Below the pieces are notes generated by a model. The model worked only from the letters and a program-made list of their open reading frames with translations, was not told where the DNA came from and ran no database searches. From assembly GCA_943704525.1 (NCBI GenBank), contig CALSCQ010003114.1, positions 1 to 16,123 on the forward strand: 16,123 nt of DNA, read 5' to 3'. Both the position numbers and the translations under genes were made by a program. Below, piece after piece: positions 8,622 to 16,123 of this stretch (position 1 is its first letter; every line of letters starts with the position of its first letter). This DNA is from Pigoraptor vietnamica (taxonomy: Eukaryota; Opisthokonta; Filasterea).

Positions 8622-10828
8622 ATGTGTGCATTATGTGTGTGTTGCGAAGTCAAGCTTCGATTCCGGAGACGGTTTTTCGTTATTTTTCGGTGTTGCATCG
8701 AGTAGGTGATTCTCGCATTTCTCTCCAGCCCCATGTCACCCAGGCCAGTGCGTGAGGTTGCATTCCACCACGCGTCTTCGCTCGCCACGGCGCTCTTCGC
8801 CGAACGCCCCCGCGCGTCTGCTGCGCAAACGGCCTCTCTTCTCCGTGTGGCTGCCGCGTCGTCCCTTCACGCGCGGCGCGTGTCGGAGGGGAGTGCGCCC
8901 GCAGTAGTCGGCAGAGTCCCGAGCGTCCATTCCGTCGCTGTGCTTGCGCGGTCGATCTCTGCCGGCATGGAGCAATGCCTTGAGACGGCCTGCAACGATG
9001 CACCGGCGTTGGCCGTGCTCTTTGCGGACGCACGTGGGTCGCTGTGCATGCTGTTTGTGTTCCGGCACACCGGTCTTCTTTATGGCGCTGAAATTGTGCG
9101 GGAACAGCCGTCAACCAACTCATGCGGCCGTCTGTCGTTTGTGTGTTACTTTTTCTGCCGTTCCACGGCCGCTAACGCGGGACGTCTTTTGGACAGTGAC
9201 TGCCGTCGCGTCCTTGTCCGAGACCTCTGCGTTCCCCGTCATCGACGCGCTGCTTGACGTCATTTCGACCGAGCGAAAGGGCGCGTCCCACCATTCCCTG
9301 CGGACTGTCGAGGCGAGCGGGAACTCAACCGGCCGACGGTGGGCCTTTTTTTGTTTGTTGTGTGTTGTTTTGTTTCGTTGAGTATATCTTCGTGCTTCTC
9401 AATGATGGCCGCATCGTTGAATAGCCCGTGTGTGAGACTTACGATCGTCCGCTTTCTCACACAATTCACCTCACGCAGCGGCGATGTGCACAATTACTTC
9501 GCCGTCATTCTCGCACGCCTGTGCGCAGTCGCATCGACCAAGTCCACCGCGCACGTGACAAGCGCCGGCGGAGTGTCGGCGTATCTCGCGGACGGCCTCT
9601 GTGCGCGTGTTACGCCCAACCTTCCCTGCCCTTCGATCGAGCAGTACGCGGATGTCCTTCCCCGCAAGTCTCACTTTGAATGGTGCGTTTGTTTGCTTGA
9701 CAAATGTTTGTTTTGACAGAAATGGACTGTTGTAAACGGAAGGGGATTGATTTTAATTTTTGTCGAGAGAATTGAAATTGACTGTTTCTAAATAGTGGGA
9801 CTGTTTGTTGTCACGTTGGCGGTATATATAGGGCCTAACACACGCCTAACACACGCCTGTTAGGCCCTATGGCGGTATATATAGGGCCTAACACACGCCT
9901 GTTAGGCCCTATGGCGGTATATATAGGGCCTAACACACGCCTGTTAGGCCCTATGGCTTTATACAGCCGCCTTGCCTTGCATGTTCCTGTTGACAAATTC
10001 ATCCTCTCGGTCCCCAGGGACACGGTTATCCTCCGTCGCTTCATGTCGCGGCGTGCGCTGTGGGGCGTGCTCGAGCTGGTGTCCGAAGGTGTGACGACGC
10101 GTTTGTTGCCTTGCGGCCGTCCCCAACAAGCCTCTCTTGAATTTTTGTTGAAACCACAGTCGTCCATTTGCGTCTCATTCTCACTGCCTCCTTACCCAAC
10201 TCACTGACACACGTGAGCACAGATCGCCGCGCGTGCTTCGCCTGTTTGGACATTCTGCGGAGTCTCCTCATGTCCGCCATCGGACACTTTGCATCAGCGC
10301 GCGTTGAGCTGTGCTCGCAGTGCGCAGACGAACTCGCCCTCGCGAGAGTGGTCGTCGGGTGCATGGCGCGGGTGCGTTGGTTGCGTGCCCTATTTAGCCG
10401 GTGTGCGTCTCTCTGTAGTGTGGCCGCATATTGGTTTGACGCTTTGCGCGATCGATGCGCACCATCACTTGCTTTGTCCCTTCTGCACCCGTCCACACAC
10501 TGCGAACTTCTGACTCTTGTGCGCTCGCTCCTGACCACGCGCACAGGCGCAGTGGCTTCCGCCTGTCGTCTCGCGCATCGGCGACATGCTTGAGCTCGTA
10601 ACGTGCCGGGATGCCGCCCTGCTGCTGTCAATTGTCTGGACGCACCTCAAGGAACACCCGCCCGCCCGCTCGTCCGACCCATCGACCGACGACTGGGGCG
10701 ACGGCGGGAGTAACGGTGCGAGGGCTGCTACGAGTCATGCCGCTGTCGTGCGGTCGGTGCTGCGGGCGAACATTGCGCGTGTGGGCGCGCGGTTCTTCGA
10801 GTTTTTCCCCGAAGACGAAGCGAGGTGA
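6226..10828 (+). CDS. INTS5: Integrator complex subunit 5-like protein
   Basis: Model: exons 6226-7770, 7943-8517, 8729-9144, 9197-9338, 9383-9682, 10018-10088, 10223-10371 and 10547-10828. Phases agree at every junction; total about 1159 aa, against about 1000 for the animal protein. ATG 6226 sits in ACAAAATGG; an in-frame ATG at 6163 is possible. An Arg/Asp-rich segment carries a nuclear signal, SKRRRV, at residues 93-98. The rest is Ala/Leu-rich and helical, as in HEAT-type scaffolds. The C-terminus resembles INTS5 as I remember it: ALWGVLELVSED, LPPVVSRIGDM followed by LLLSIVWTHLKE, and SVLRANIARVGARFF. INTS5 is a scaffold of Integrator, which cleaves nascent snRNAs and attenuates mRNA transcription. 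Exons 3-4 are the least certain, and a donor-like AG|GTGAAC at the stop leaves a further exon possible. Confidence 0.6.
7771..7942 (+). other. Intron 1 of the INTS5-like gene
   Basis: The donor is GGAGTG|GTGAGC and the acceptor is CACTGCAG|TAC, phase 0, 172 bp. Exon 1's frame stops at 7884 without it. Splicing leads into YDALFKRGRGLGVALHT. Confidence 0.7.
8518..8728 (+). repeat. Intron 2 of the INTS5-like gene with an uninterrupted (GT)44
   Basis: The donor is ACAGCAG|GTGCGT. The acceptor is either CTCTCCAG|C at 8728 or CACCCAG|G at 8743, and both keep the phase. A perfect GT run occupies 8532-8619 (88 bases), starting only 14 bases after the donor. Perfect runs of this length are usually polymorphic and recently expanded. 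Confidence 0.75.
9145..9196 (+). other. Very short intron 3 (52 bp) of the INTS5-like gene
   Basis: The donor is TTTGTGT|GTTACT and the acceptor is TTTTGGACAG|TGA. A branch-point-like GCTAACG lies 22-28 bases before the acceptor. Phase 1 is preserved (T|TG) and the frame passes from CGRLSFV into TAVASLSETSAFPVIDALLD. The donor is weak and neighbouring GT dinucleotides exist, so the exact boundary is uncertain. Confidence 0.5.
9339..9382 (+). other. Very short intron 4 (44 bp) of the INTS5-like gene
   Basis: The donor is CCGACG|GTGGGCC and the acceptor is TTTCGTTGAG|TAT, with an extremely T/G-rich interior and phase 2 preserved. The frame continues into SSCFSMMAASLNSPCVRLTIV. At 44 bp it is near the lower limit for spliceosomal introns. 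A frameshift in the assembly is the alternative. Confidence 0.5.
9683..10017 (+). other. Intron 5 of the INTS5-like gene
   Basis: The donor is TTTGAATG|GTGCGT and the acceptor is CTCGGTCCCCAG|GGAC, phase 2, 335 bp. Splicing joins SHFEW to DTVILRRFMSRRALWG. The interior holds the palindromic tandem repeat listed separately. Confidence 0.7.
9818..9954. repeat. Three tandem 42-bp units, each a perfect hairpin, inside intron 5
   Basis: Units lie at 9818-9870, 9871-9912 and 9913-9954. Each starts GGCGGTATAT. Each contains ATAGGGCCTAAC, an 8-base spacer ACACGCCT, and GTTAGGCCCTAT, a perfect 12-bp inverted repeat. The first unit is 53 bp because an 11-base CTAACACACGC block is duplicated in its loop. 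GGCTTTATA at 9955 looks like a decayed fourth start. Copies 2 and 3 are identical. An open frame across the array reads a repeated peptide but lacks the splice logic of the gene. Confidence 0.9.
10089..10222 (+). other. Intron 6 of the INTS5-like gene
   Basis: The donor is TCCGAAG|GTGTGA and the acceptor is GTGAGCACAG|ATC, phase 1, 134 bp. Splicing yields LELVSED-RRACFACLDILRS. An unspliced read-through would also be open to 10207, so the donor choice is moderately secure. Confidence 0.6.
10372..10546 (+). other. Intron 7 of the INTS5-like gene
   Basis: The donor is GCGCGG|GTGCGT and the acceptor is CACGCGCACAG|GCG, phase 0, 175 bp. Splicing creates ARAQWLPPVVSRIGDMLE, the segment most like INTS5. 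Confidence 0.65.
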
Positions 10829-11049
10829 ACGTGAGGATCTCCGTCAGTTCAATGTGCAGGCGGTGATACATCGCGCATGGCGGATCTCGGGAGTCTCTCT
10901 GAAGCGCACCTTTTTTTGAATGAAACAAGAAAATGCCAGTCGAATGGGTCGGAAACGAGGTATAAATTGCCTGTAAATCTCACTGAAATAGGGCTGCGCC
11001 TGCGTGTGCGCGTGTGTGGGTGTGCGTGCGTGTGCGTGCGTGTGTGTGC

Positions 11050-11116
<67 letters not shown>

Positions 11117-11235
11117 TGAGTGTCTGTTGACTATGTGTATCTGGGGGTTGGTGTGTTCCTTGAGCCCAGCTACTGCACAAGGGGCACAATGGCGCATAAC
11201 GCAATCACTCTAGAATGCCACTTGGGGCCTCATGT
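10829..11235. repeat. Convergent intergenic spacer with a (TG)n tract
   Basis: This 407-base spacer separates two stop codons facing each other, so it holds both 3' UTRs. From about 10998 to 11112 it is GT-rich. Positions 11054-11112 are a perfect GT run of about 29 units. No gene and no clear AATAAA signal were seen. Confidence 0.7.
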
Positions 11236-13491
11236 TTACTCCCATCGAGCTGTGGGCGTCAGGTGCATAATCACCGGCCCTTGCAGTGCTGGGCCCCGCT
11301 GTCCCGGCGTCTGCTTCGGCGTGTACGGCACGTGCACGTGCGTGTGCACGTGCGTGTGCACGTTATGCGCGTCGGCGCGATGCACTTCCGCGCTCGACGG
11401 CGGACGCGCGTACGAGGGTGTCGTGGCGCGCGGCACCGACTTGGCGGCGAGCGGCGTACCCGACATGGACGACGAAAGCGAGGGCGAAGACGGGCGCGAC
11501 GACGACTTTTCCCTCCGGTCGAGCAGCCTGTGCGTCTCGCCAAGCTTCACGCGCACGGCATCCGGGCCGGTGTAAGACCCGCCCACGAGAAACTTGTGCA
11601 AGCCCTTGATATCGCGCTTTCCCTCGCGAATGGACGACATCACTTCCGCGGCTGCGGTCGGCTTCTCCCCCTGCTGTTGTTGCGCGCCACCCTCGGTCGG
11701 CTGCGGGCTTCCCTCCGCCGCAACGTGCGTGCCAACGGGCGCCTGCGACGACGCGTGCGTGTCCTCCTCCTTCCAGCACGTGCGCGTGGCGACGTTCGCG
11801 CGCGCCTGCGCCGCCGCCCTGTGTTGCGCTGCCACCACGCGCGACTGCATTTTGATACGCTGCAGCAGCTCGGCGCGCAAATCGGGGCCCTGCACGTCCG
11901 AAAACATCGCGGGCGCCGACGACGGCCGCTGCGTTCCAAACGTTCCAAATGTCCAACCGGGCCGCTCAATGTCCGGACGCGGTTCCCGGGGCTCGTCATC
12001 GAGCGCCAACACGGCCCCATCCTCCCCCACCTGCGCACTCCGCCAGTGGGAATAGTCGGCCTCGGAGCCCCCCGACCCGTCGCTTCCCCTGTCGTCGTTG
12101 GGCTGCGGGTGCGAGAACCCCGGCCGCGCACGCATCGACGCAGCGCGCGTATCCAGCAGACCCAAGAGCGACTCTGGCGGCCCCGGTCGCATGGCCGGCG
12201 CGGTCACCGGGCGCTTCGGGGGTCGCCTTGGAGACGGGCTGCGCGTCTCGCCGTCCGCGCGGGCCTTCGCCTTCTTCTTTCCGCCCTTTCGCCGTGTCTT
12301 TGGGGACGTTCCGCCGGGGGACAGCGGCCCGCTCACGTTGCCCATCGAGGGCGAGACGCCGAGCGCGGCCGACTTGTGCTCCGGCGAGGACAGCTTAAAC
12401 TGGCTCAGCTTGGCCTGCTGCCGCCGTCGCCGCGCGCGGTCCATGTAGAGGTACGTCGCGGTCGAAACAGCCACATCAAAATCGTCCGAGGGTGACGCAT
12501 CGCCGCGACGAGTTCCCTTGGCCGGTTCGTCGCCCTCCGCCGAAGCTCCGCGTCCCCGCCGTGCAGACGTCGGGTGCCCGCTCTTGGGCCGCTTGAACGA
12601 CGGCGGGTACTCGTGACCCTCGGCGGGGCTCTGCCCCTCCTCCGACGCTGACGACGCCGTTGCGCGCACGCCAGAGCGAATGAGCAGGGGAGAGGGCGCA
12701 TCGATCGGAAGCGGCGAATGCATGGGGGATTCCAGGCGCCCAGACTTGTGTTTGGACGACCCGGGCCTGTGCTTTCCGGTGGGTCCGTAGCAGCCGTTCG
12801 AGGTCGAGCACTCGTGTGCGTGGAAGCGGCGCTGCAGGTCGCCTCCGACGGGCATGTCTTGGTGTCGCGCGTGCGCGTGCCCCCCGTGCGTGTGAGGGTG
12901 CGCGTGCGGCGGCGACTGCCCGCTGTTTTCCTCGTAGTGGAGCATTTGCGCACGCTGAAAGAGGCCCTCCGAGTCGTCGTGTCCATAGTCGCGCAGGTCG
13001 TGGTAATCGCCCAACGGCGACCCCAACGGACTCTCCATGCTGGGAAAGCCCGTCGTCCACCCGTTGATCTCTCCATACGCGCCGCCGTCCGCGCCCGTAG
13101 GAATCGTAATCACGGACTTGGTCGCCGGCGTTCCAGCACCCGACGACTTTGGCCGCTGCGCTGTCTTGCGAGAAGTGCCCGCGGACGTCGGCTTGTCCTT
13201 CTCCGCAACCTCCGCGCCAACATGCGGCGTGCGTTTTCCCGCGCCCGCCGTTTTCGCGCGCGCAGGGCGGCCGTTGCCCGCAGCAACGCCCTGCTTCCCG
13301 CCACCAGCCGCAGACGACGACGCGTGCAGCGACCCACTCCCGTCATTACCGTGCGATTGCAACAGCGACGAGGCTGACCCGGGCCGCGAACCAGAGTCCG
13401 ACCCAAGACTCCGGCGCTTTTGCGTTACGAAACGCTGAAAATCTCTCGCATCGCCCGAATTCGCCAGCGGCGACTCCAAGGGGTCCTCCAT
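11236..13491 (-). CDS. Low-complexity protein with RP[ST]xAP motifs, possibly ciliary
   Basis: A single uninterrupted frame of 751 codons runs from ATG at 13491 to TAA at 11238-11236. It is rich in Ser, Gly, Pro, Ala, Arg and His, so mostly disordered, and I do not recognise a named family. Visible elements: an N-terminus starting MEDPLESPL; RPKSSGAG near residue 112; a His-rich patch at about 195-216; a very basic segment MDRARRRRQQAKLSQFKL at about 345-365; RPVTAPAM near 427; RPSSAPAM near 521; an Ala/Gln/Arg helix at about 535-570; and IREGKRDIKGLHKFLVGG at about 618-640, the best candidate for a folded piece. RPxTAP/RPSSAP motifs recur in cilium- and microtubule-associated proteins of protists. 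The divergent C2CD6-like neighbour supports a ciliary role, but only weakly. No introns are needed, unlike its neighbours. Confidence 0.7.
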   Translation of the reverse strand: MEDPLESPLANSGDARDFQRFVTQKRRSLGSDSGSRPGSASSLLQSHGNDGSGSLHASSSAAGGGKQGVAAGNGRPARAKTAGAGKRTPHVGAEVAEKDKPTSAGTSRKTAQRPKSSGAGTPATKSVITIPTGADGGAYGEINGWTTGFPSMESPLGSPLGDYHDLRDYGHDDSEGLFQRAQMLHYEENSGQSPPHAHPHTHGGHAHARHQDMPVGGDLQRRFHAHECSTSNGCYGPTGKHRPGSSKHKSGRLESPMHSPLPIDAPSPLLIRSGVRATASSASEEGQSPAEGHEYPPSFKRPKSGHPTSARRGRGASAEGDEPAKGTRRGDASPSDDFDVAVSTATYLYMDRARRRRQQAKLSQFKLSSPEHKSAALGVSPSMGNVSGPLSPGGTSPKTRRKGGKKKAKARADGETRSPSPRRPPKRPVTAPAMRPGPPESLLGLLDTRAASMRARPGFSHPQPNDDRGSDGSGGSEADYSHWRSAQVGEDGAVLALDDEPREPRPDIERPGWTFGTFGTQRPSSAPAMFSDVQGPDLRAELLQRIKMQSRVVAAQHRAAAQARANVATRTCWKEEDTHASSQAPVGTHVAAEGSPQPTEGGAQQQQGEKPTAAAEVMSSIREGKRDIKGLHKFLVGGSYTGPDAVRVKLGETHRLLDRREKSSSRPSSPSLSSSMSGTPLAAKSVPRATTPSYARPPSSAEVHRADAHNVHTHVHTHVHVPYTPKQTPGQRGPALQGPVIMHLTPTARWE

Positions 13492-14765
13492 CTTATCCCC
13501 TAAACCCGCGCTCTCACGCTGTCACGCAACGGAGAGAAGGGCCGGTGCAACCGCGCTGCCCAACACGGGCACGCGCGGACGATGCAACGAAGCCGACAGA
13601 CTTCACGAGGCCGTCTTCATCCTCTGACACGCACGTGGGCCGGTACCACGCGCAACGAGCCGCGCACACGTGCGACACAGAGTCGTTCGGACGCGCGAAA
13701 ACTTTGGAAGAATGGGAGGGAGAAACAGTAGCGAGTGGCTTCGTGATAGAAGCGATGCGCGCGTCAACGTGCAAGGGCAAGCGAATGCAGCAGCAAGCTG
13801 ACCCTCTCCGTACGTTCCTTCAAAACGTCCGCAGCATACTCTCAATGTCGGTGCAAAATCGGTCCTCGATTAAGAGCGGGAAAGACGGAACAGCGCGAAA
13901 GTGCTCAAGCGACAGCGGTCACGCGAAACTGGCTCTCGTGCCCGATTTGAGCGAGATCTCGTTACGTGATATTATTGGCTATTAAGTTTGAGCGAGTATG
14001 AGTTAATAATTTTGATTGGTCGCGTGCATGAGCCGCGCACTGTGATTGGTTGGAGCCATAGCAACGTGTCCAGTGGCTCGTTCCATAGTGGTTGTGAAAC
14101 TGTATGGCCCAACAGCATGCACACGCACACACATCACACACGCACGCACACTCGCACACTCGCACACGCACAAGTGAGAGGCACGTCCCCTTGGCATCTC
14201 GGACATAGTGGATCGGTTTTTCCTTGTCACTTTTTGGTTAGGTGGCACCTTGCCGCGATCCGTTGGCACTTTCCGCTCACTCGACAGGGTCGACTTACGC
14301 TGTCACTCACTCTCATTTTGCGCCCTTGACACTCTCGAGAGGGCCCTGTGCCTGCTGTTGCGGTTTCATTGGACGGGGAATGCGGCAAAGACGCACATAG
14401 TTGAAGGGTTTGAGTGCCCGCGTGTGCGGGGCGACAGAGGGCGAGGATGTCGATGACGGTTGGTGTTGGGTTCTCCATCGCACGTATGGGACGCAAAGTC
14501 TCCAACGTGTCTTCGTGAAATTTAGTTGTACATGTGCGCTTATGCGCTATTGTGTCTGTGGTTGTGTGTGTCTGTGTCTGCGTCCCTGTCTGTGTGTGTG
14601 AGTTTGCGTACATCCGTGCGTTTCTGAGCGAATTGTGTGTTTTGTGTGCGTGGAACAAGTGCGTGTTGTGCGTGCATCTGTGGATAAATGTGGGCGAGAT
14701 CAGCCACTGTTTCCACACACAATAGCGACTCCTTCGCTAACGCGCCTCGCCCATCGATCACATGC
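13492..14765. other. Divergent intergenic region (shared promoter of two genes)
   Basis: About 1.27 kb lies between the start codons of the disordered-protein gene (minus) and the C2-domain gene (plus). It holds reverse CCAAT boxes (ATTGG at 13974, 14015, 14045 and 14368), an X-box-like site, a CA-rich stretch at about 14124-14171 and a TG-rich stretch at about 14557-14610. No convincing coding exon was seen. Non-coding first exons are possible, because an ATG at 14688 is also in frame with the C2 gene. Confidence 0.55.
14015..14065. promoter_or_regulatory. Reverse CCAAT pair with X-box-like (RFX) site
   Basis: ATTGGT occurs at 14015-14020 and again at 14045-14050. The second leads into GTTGGAGCCATAGCAAC at 14049-14065. 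RFX X-boxes are imperfect inverted repeats of the type GTNRCC, 0-3 bases, RGYAAC. Here the right half AGCAAC is exact, the left half GTTGGA matches in four of six positions, and the spacing is 5 bases. The site is in the middle of the divergent region. Binding is inferred. Confidence 0.4.
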
Positions 14766-15922
14766 ATGCAGAGTACGCCGCGGCCCGCGACGGGCCAGCG
14801 GGAAATGGTGTCGCCAACCGCGCCGTCTGAACACAACAGCGCACAAGGTGTGTGTGCATGCGTTGTGCATCTCCTTCTGTTGTTTGGGGGGTCTGTGCTT
14901 GAATGTGTCTGAGTGTCAATCAATGTGCCATGTGGCTGCGCGCGAATGGGCGGTTCTGACGATTGTAGCTCTGTTGAACGTGGAGATAGCTACGTGTGCG
15001 CGCGTTGTCCGCGTGCACCCACGCATCATATGTCCTCACCCTTCGTTCTCATCGCATGCGCGCGCGTCTCTATTACATAGGCAAAGACGAGCCCAAAAAG
15101 TCGACCGTCCAGCAGTCGCTCACGGCAGAGGACGACCAGCACCCGTCAATCACCGGCGTGCTCGCCATCTACGTGAAGGAGGGACGGCGCATCCACGACC
15201 CGCACTTCCACGGGCAGTTTAGCTGCTATGTCAAGATCACCGTGCGCACATTTGTCAAGCGCACAAAGGTCGTGCGGCAGGAGGCATCCAGCCCGCGGTG
15301 GGCGCAGATTAAGCACTTTCCCGTCGCCCTCCTCCGCAACCCGAAGCATCCCTTCAACCTCGTCAAGCTCGAGGTGTATGGGTTCGAAGACAACGAGTCG
15401 GACGCGTCCAGACACCGGTATATCGGGGGCGTCGCGTTCCATCTCCACGACATTGTGCGCGCGACGCCCGTGATGGGGACGTTCGACATTACGCACCGCA
15501 ACCAGATTGTGGGAGTGCTTGCGCTCGAGCTCTCGTTCACGTACGGCGCGTTTGGCTACGGGTACTCGACGCAGGTGCGTTTTGCTTGCGTGCATGCGAC
15601 GGTCGTAACTTTTGTCTCTTCCTCCAACATGTTGGGCCTGAGTGTGGGCGTGTATGTGCGTATGTCTGCGTGCGTCGTAATGTGAACGCACACACACACA
15701 TGGCCCCTTATTTATCGTGTTTTGGTGCCAATTCCGCTGCGCAGCTGAAGGACGACCTGCGACCGCCGGAAGAGTTGCTGGCAAACTCTCTCTTCCCGCG
15801 CTTTCAGCCGCCGGAAGACCGCAAGGAGCCGTACAGGGAAGTGCTCATGCCGCACGCAGTTCCGCACCCGTCGTTCATCCCATTCGATCACGAGGTCACC
15901 CTCAGCTACGCCAAGGGGTTCG
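14766..15922 (+). CDS. C2CD6: C2-domain protein resembling C2CD6 (CATSPERT), 5' part
   Basis: Model: exons 14766-14847, 15081-15574 and 15745-15922, then a donor CGG|GTGGGT whose intron runs to the window edge. That gives 251 codons so far; ATG 14688 is an alternative start. A C2 fold spans residues about 50-182, from ITGVLAIYVKEGRR to GVLALELSFTYGAFGYGYSTQ. The Asp residues that bind calcium in classical C2 domains are absent from the first loop (HDPHFHGQFSCYVKI), so calcium-independent binding is likely. The YGxFGYGxSxQLK segment and the following PPED plus P-H-P-x-F-I-P region resemble C2CD6 as I remember it. That protein is the CatSper-associated targeting subunit tau, which delivers the sperm calcium channel to the flagellum. 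The gene continues beyond the right edge. Confidence 0.65.
14848..15080 (+). other. Intron 1 of the C2CD6-like gene
   Basis: The donor is GCACAAG|GTGTGT and the acceptor is CTATTACATAG|GCA, phase 1, 233 bp. Splicing makes NSAQGKDEPKKSTVQQ. Without it, the upstream frame stops at 14912. Confidence 0.6.
15575..15744 (+). other. Intron 2 of the C2CD6-like gene
   Basis: The donor is ACGCAG|GTGCGT and the acceptor is CCGCTGCGCAG|CTG, phase 0, 170 bp. Splicing joins GYGYSTQ to LKDDLRPPEE, exactly at the segment that resembles C2CD6, which supports the junction. Confidence 0.75.
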
Positions 15923-16123
15923 GTGGGTGTTGCGCAATAATGGTGTGCGTGGTTAACCTGTCTGGGCGTCACGCTTCCTGTGTCTGTACGTGGCTTGACG
16001 TGGAAGTGTTGCATGCCTTTCTCTTGCATAGTGCCGCAATTGTGCGTCGGTCCCCTTGAATGTTGTGTGAGTTCGTGCAACTGAGCAGTCCCTTCCCCTC
16101 CTCCTCCTCCCCGCCCCCCCCCC
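15923..16123 (+). other. Start of intron 3 of the C2CD6-like gene, cut by window edge
   Basis: After the donor at 15923 no frame continues the protein convincingly. The last 40 bases are almost purely C and T and end in a C run, as expected of a polypyrimidine tract just before an acceptor. The acceptor itself is outside the window. Confidence 0.5.

Noticed and set aside
9818-9954. CRISPR-like or tRNA-like array
   Set aside because: The repeats are directly adjacent with no unique spacers, and no cloverleaf or Pol III box arrangement is seen. The context is a spliceosomal intron.
9869-9960. Open frame reading a repeated VYIGPNTRLLGPM peptide
   Set aside because: It is the 42-bp hairpin repeat, whose length is a multiple of three. 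It lies inside an intron whose donor and acceptor phases match.
11215-12495. Plus-strand Arg-rich frame of 426 codons
   Set aside because: It is an Arg/Ala-rich shadow of the GC-rich minus-strand gene, with no domain and no splice support.

Overview
The window looks like nuclear DNA from a GC-rich, intron-bearing, flagellated unicellular eukaryote. The evidence is spliceable GT-AG introns with matching phases, long (CA/GT)n microsatellites, a CCAAT plus TATA promoter, and genes for Integrator and for a C2CD6-type flagellar protein. A holozoan such as a choanoflagellate, or another small flagellate, would fit, but the lineage is inference only. There is no bacterial or phage gene organisation. 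All exon models below were built by hand from splice motifs and reading-frame continuity. All family assignments rest on motifs and on remembered resemblance, not on alignments.

Layout, left to right. Positions 3-98 hold the last 31 codons of a + strand gene with a parallel beta-helix (GGA) repeat. A promoter at about 220-450 has repeated GTGTAAC/GTTACAC elements, a CCAAT box and a TATA box. Positions 574-5545 (+) hold a four-exon gene for a protein of about 1399 aa. It joins a SAP-like N-terminus, a long acidic linker, a complete SNF2/SF2 helicase and an Rrp8-type methyltransferase. Positions 5546-6225 are intergenic, with four degenerate tandem repeats and an E2F-like site. Positions 6226-10828 (+) hold an eight-exon gene for about 1159 aa whose C-terminus resembles Integrator subunit 5. 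Its fifth intron carries three tandem 42-bp hairpin repeats. Positions 10829-11235 are a convergent spacer with a (TG)n tract. Positions 11236-13491 (-) hold a single-exon gene for a 751-aa disordered protein with RP[ST]xAP-type motifs. Positions 13492-14765 form a divergent intergenic region with reverse CCAAT boxes and an RFX X-box-like site. Positions 14766 to beyond the right edge (+) hold a C2-domain gene resembling C2CD6/CATSPERT.

Two themes emerge. The first two complete genes are probably nuclear: a chromatin- or RNA-directed helicase-methyltransferase, and a subunit of the snRNA/mRNA 3'-processing Integrator. The last two genes form a head-to-head pair that may both be ciliary, with an RFX-like element between them. 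The most unusual item is the SNF2 helicase-Rrp8 methyltransferase fusion. It is followed by the hairpin array in the INTS5-like intron and the candidate ciliary divergent promoter.
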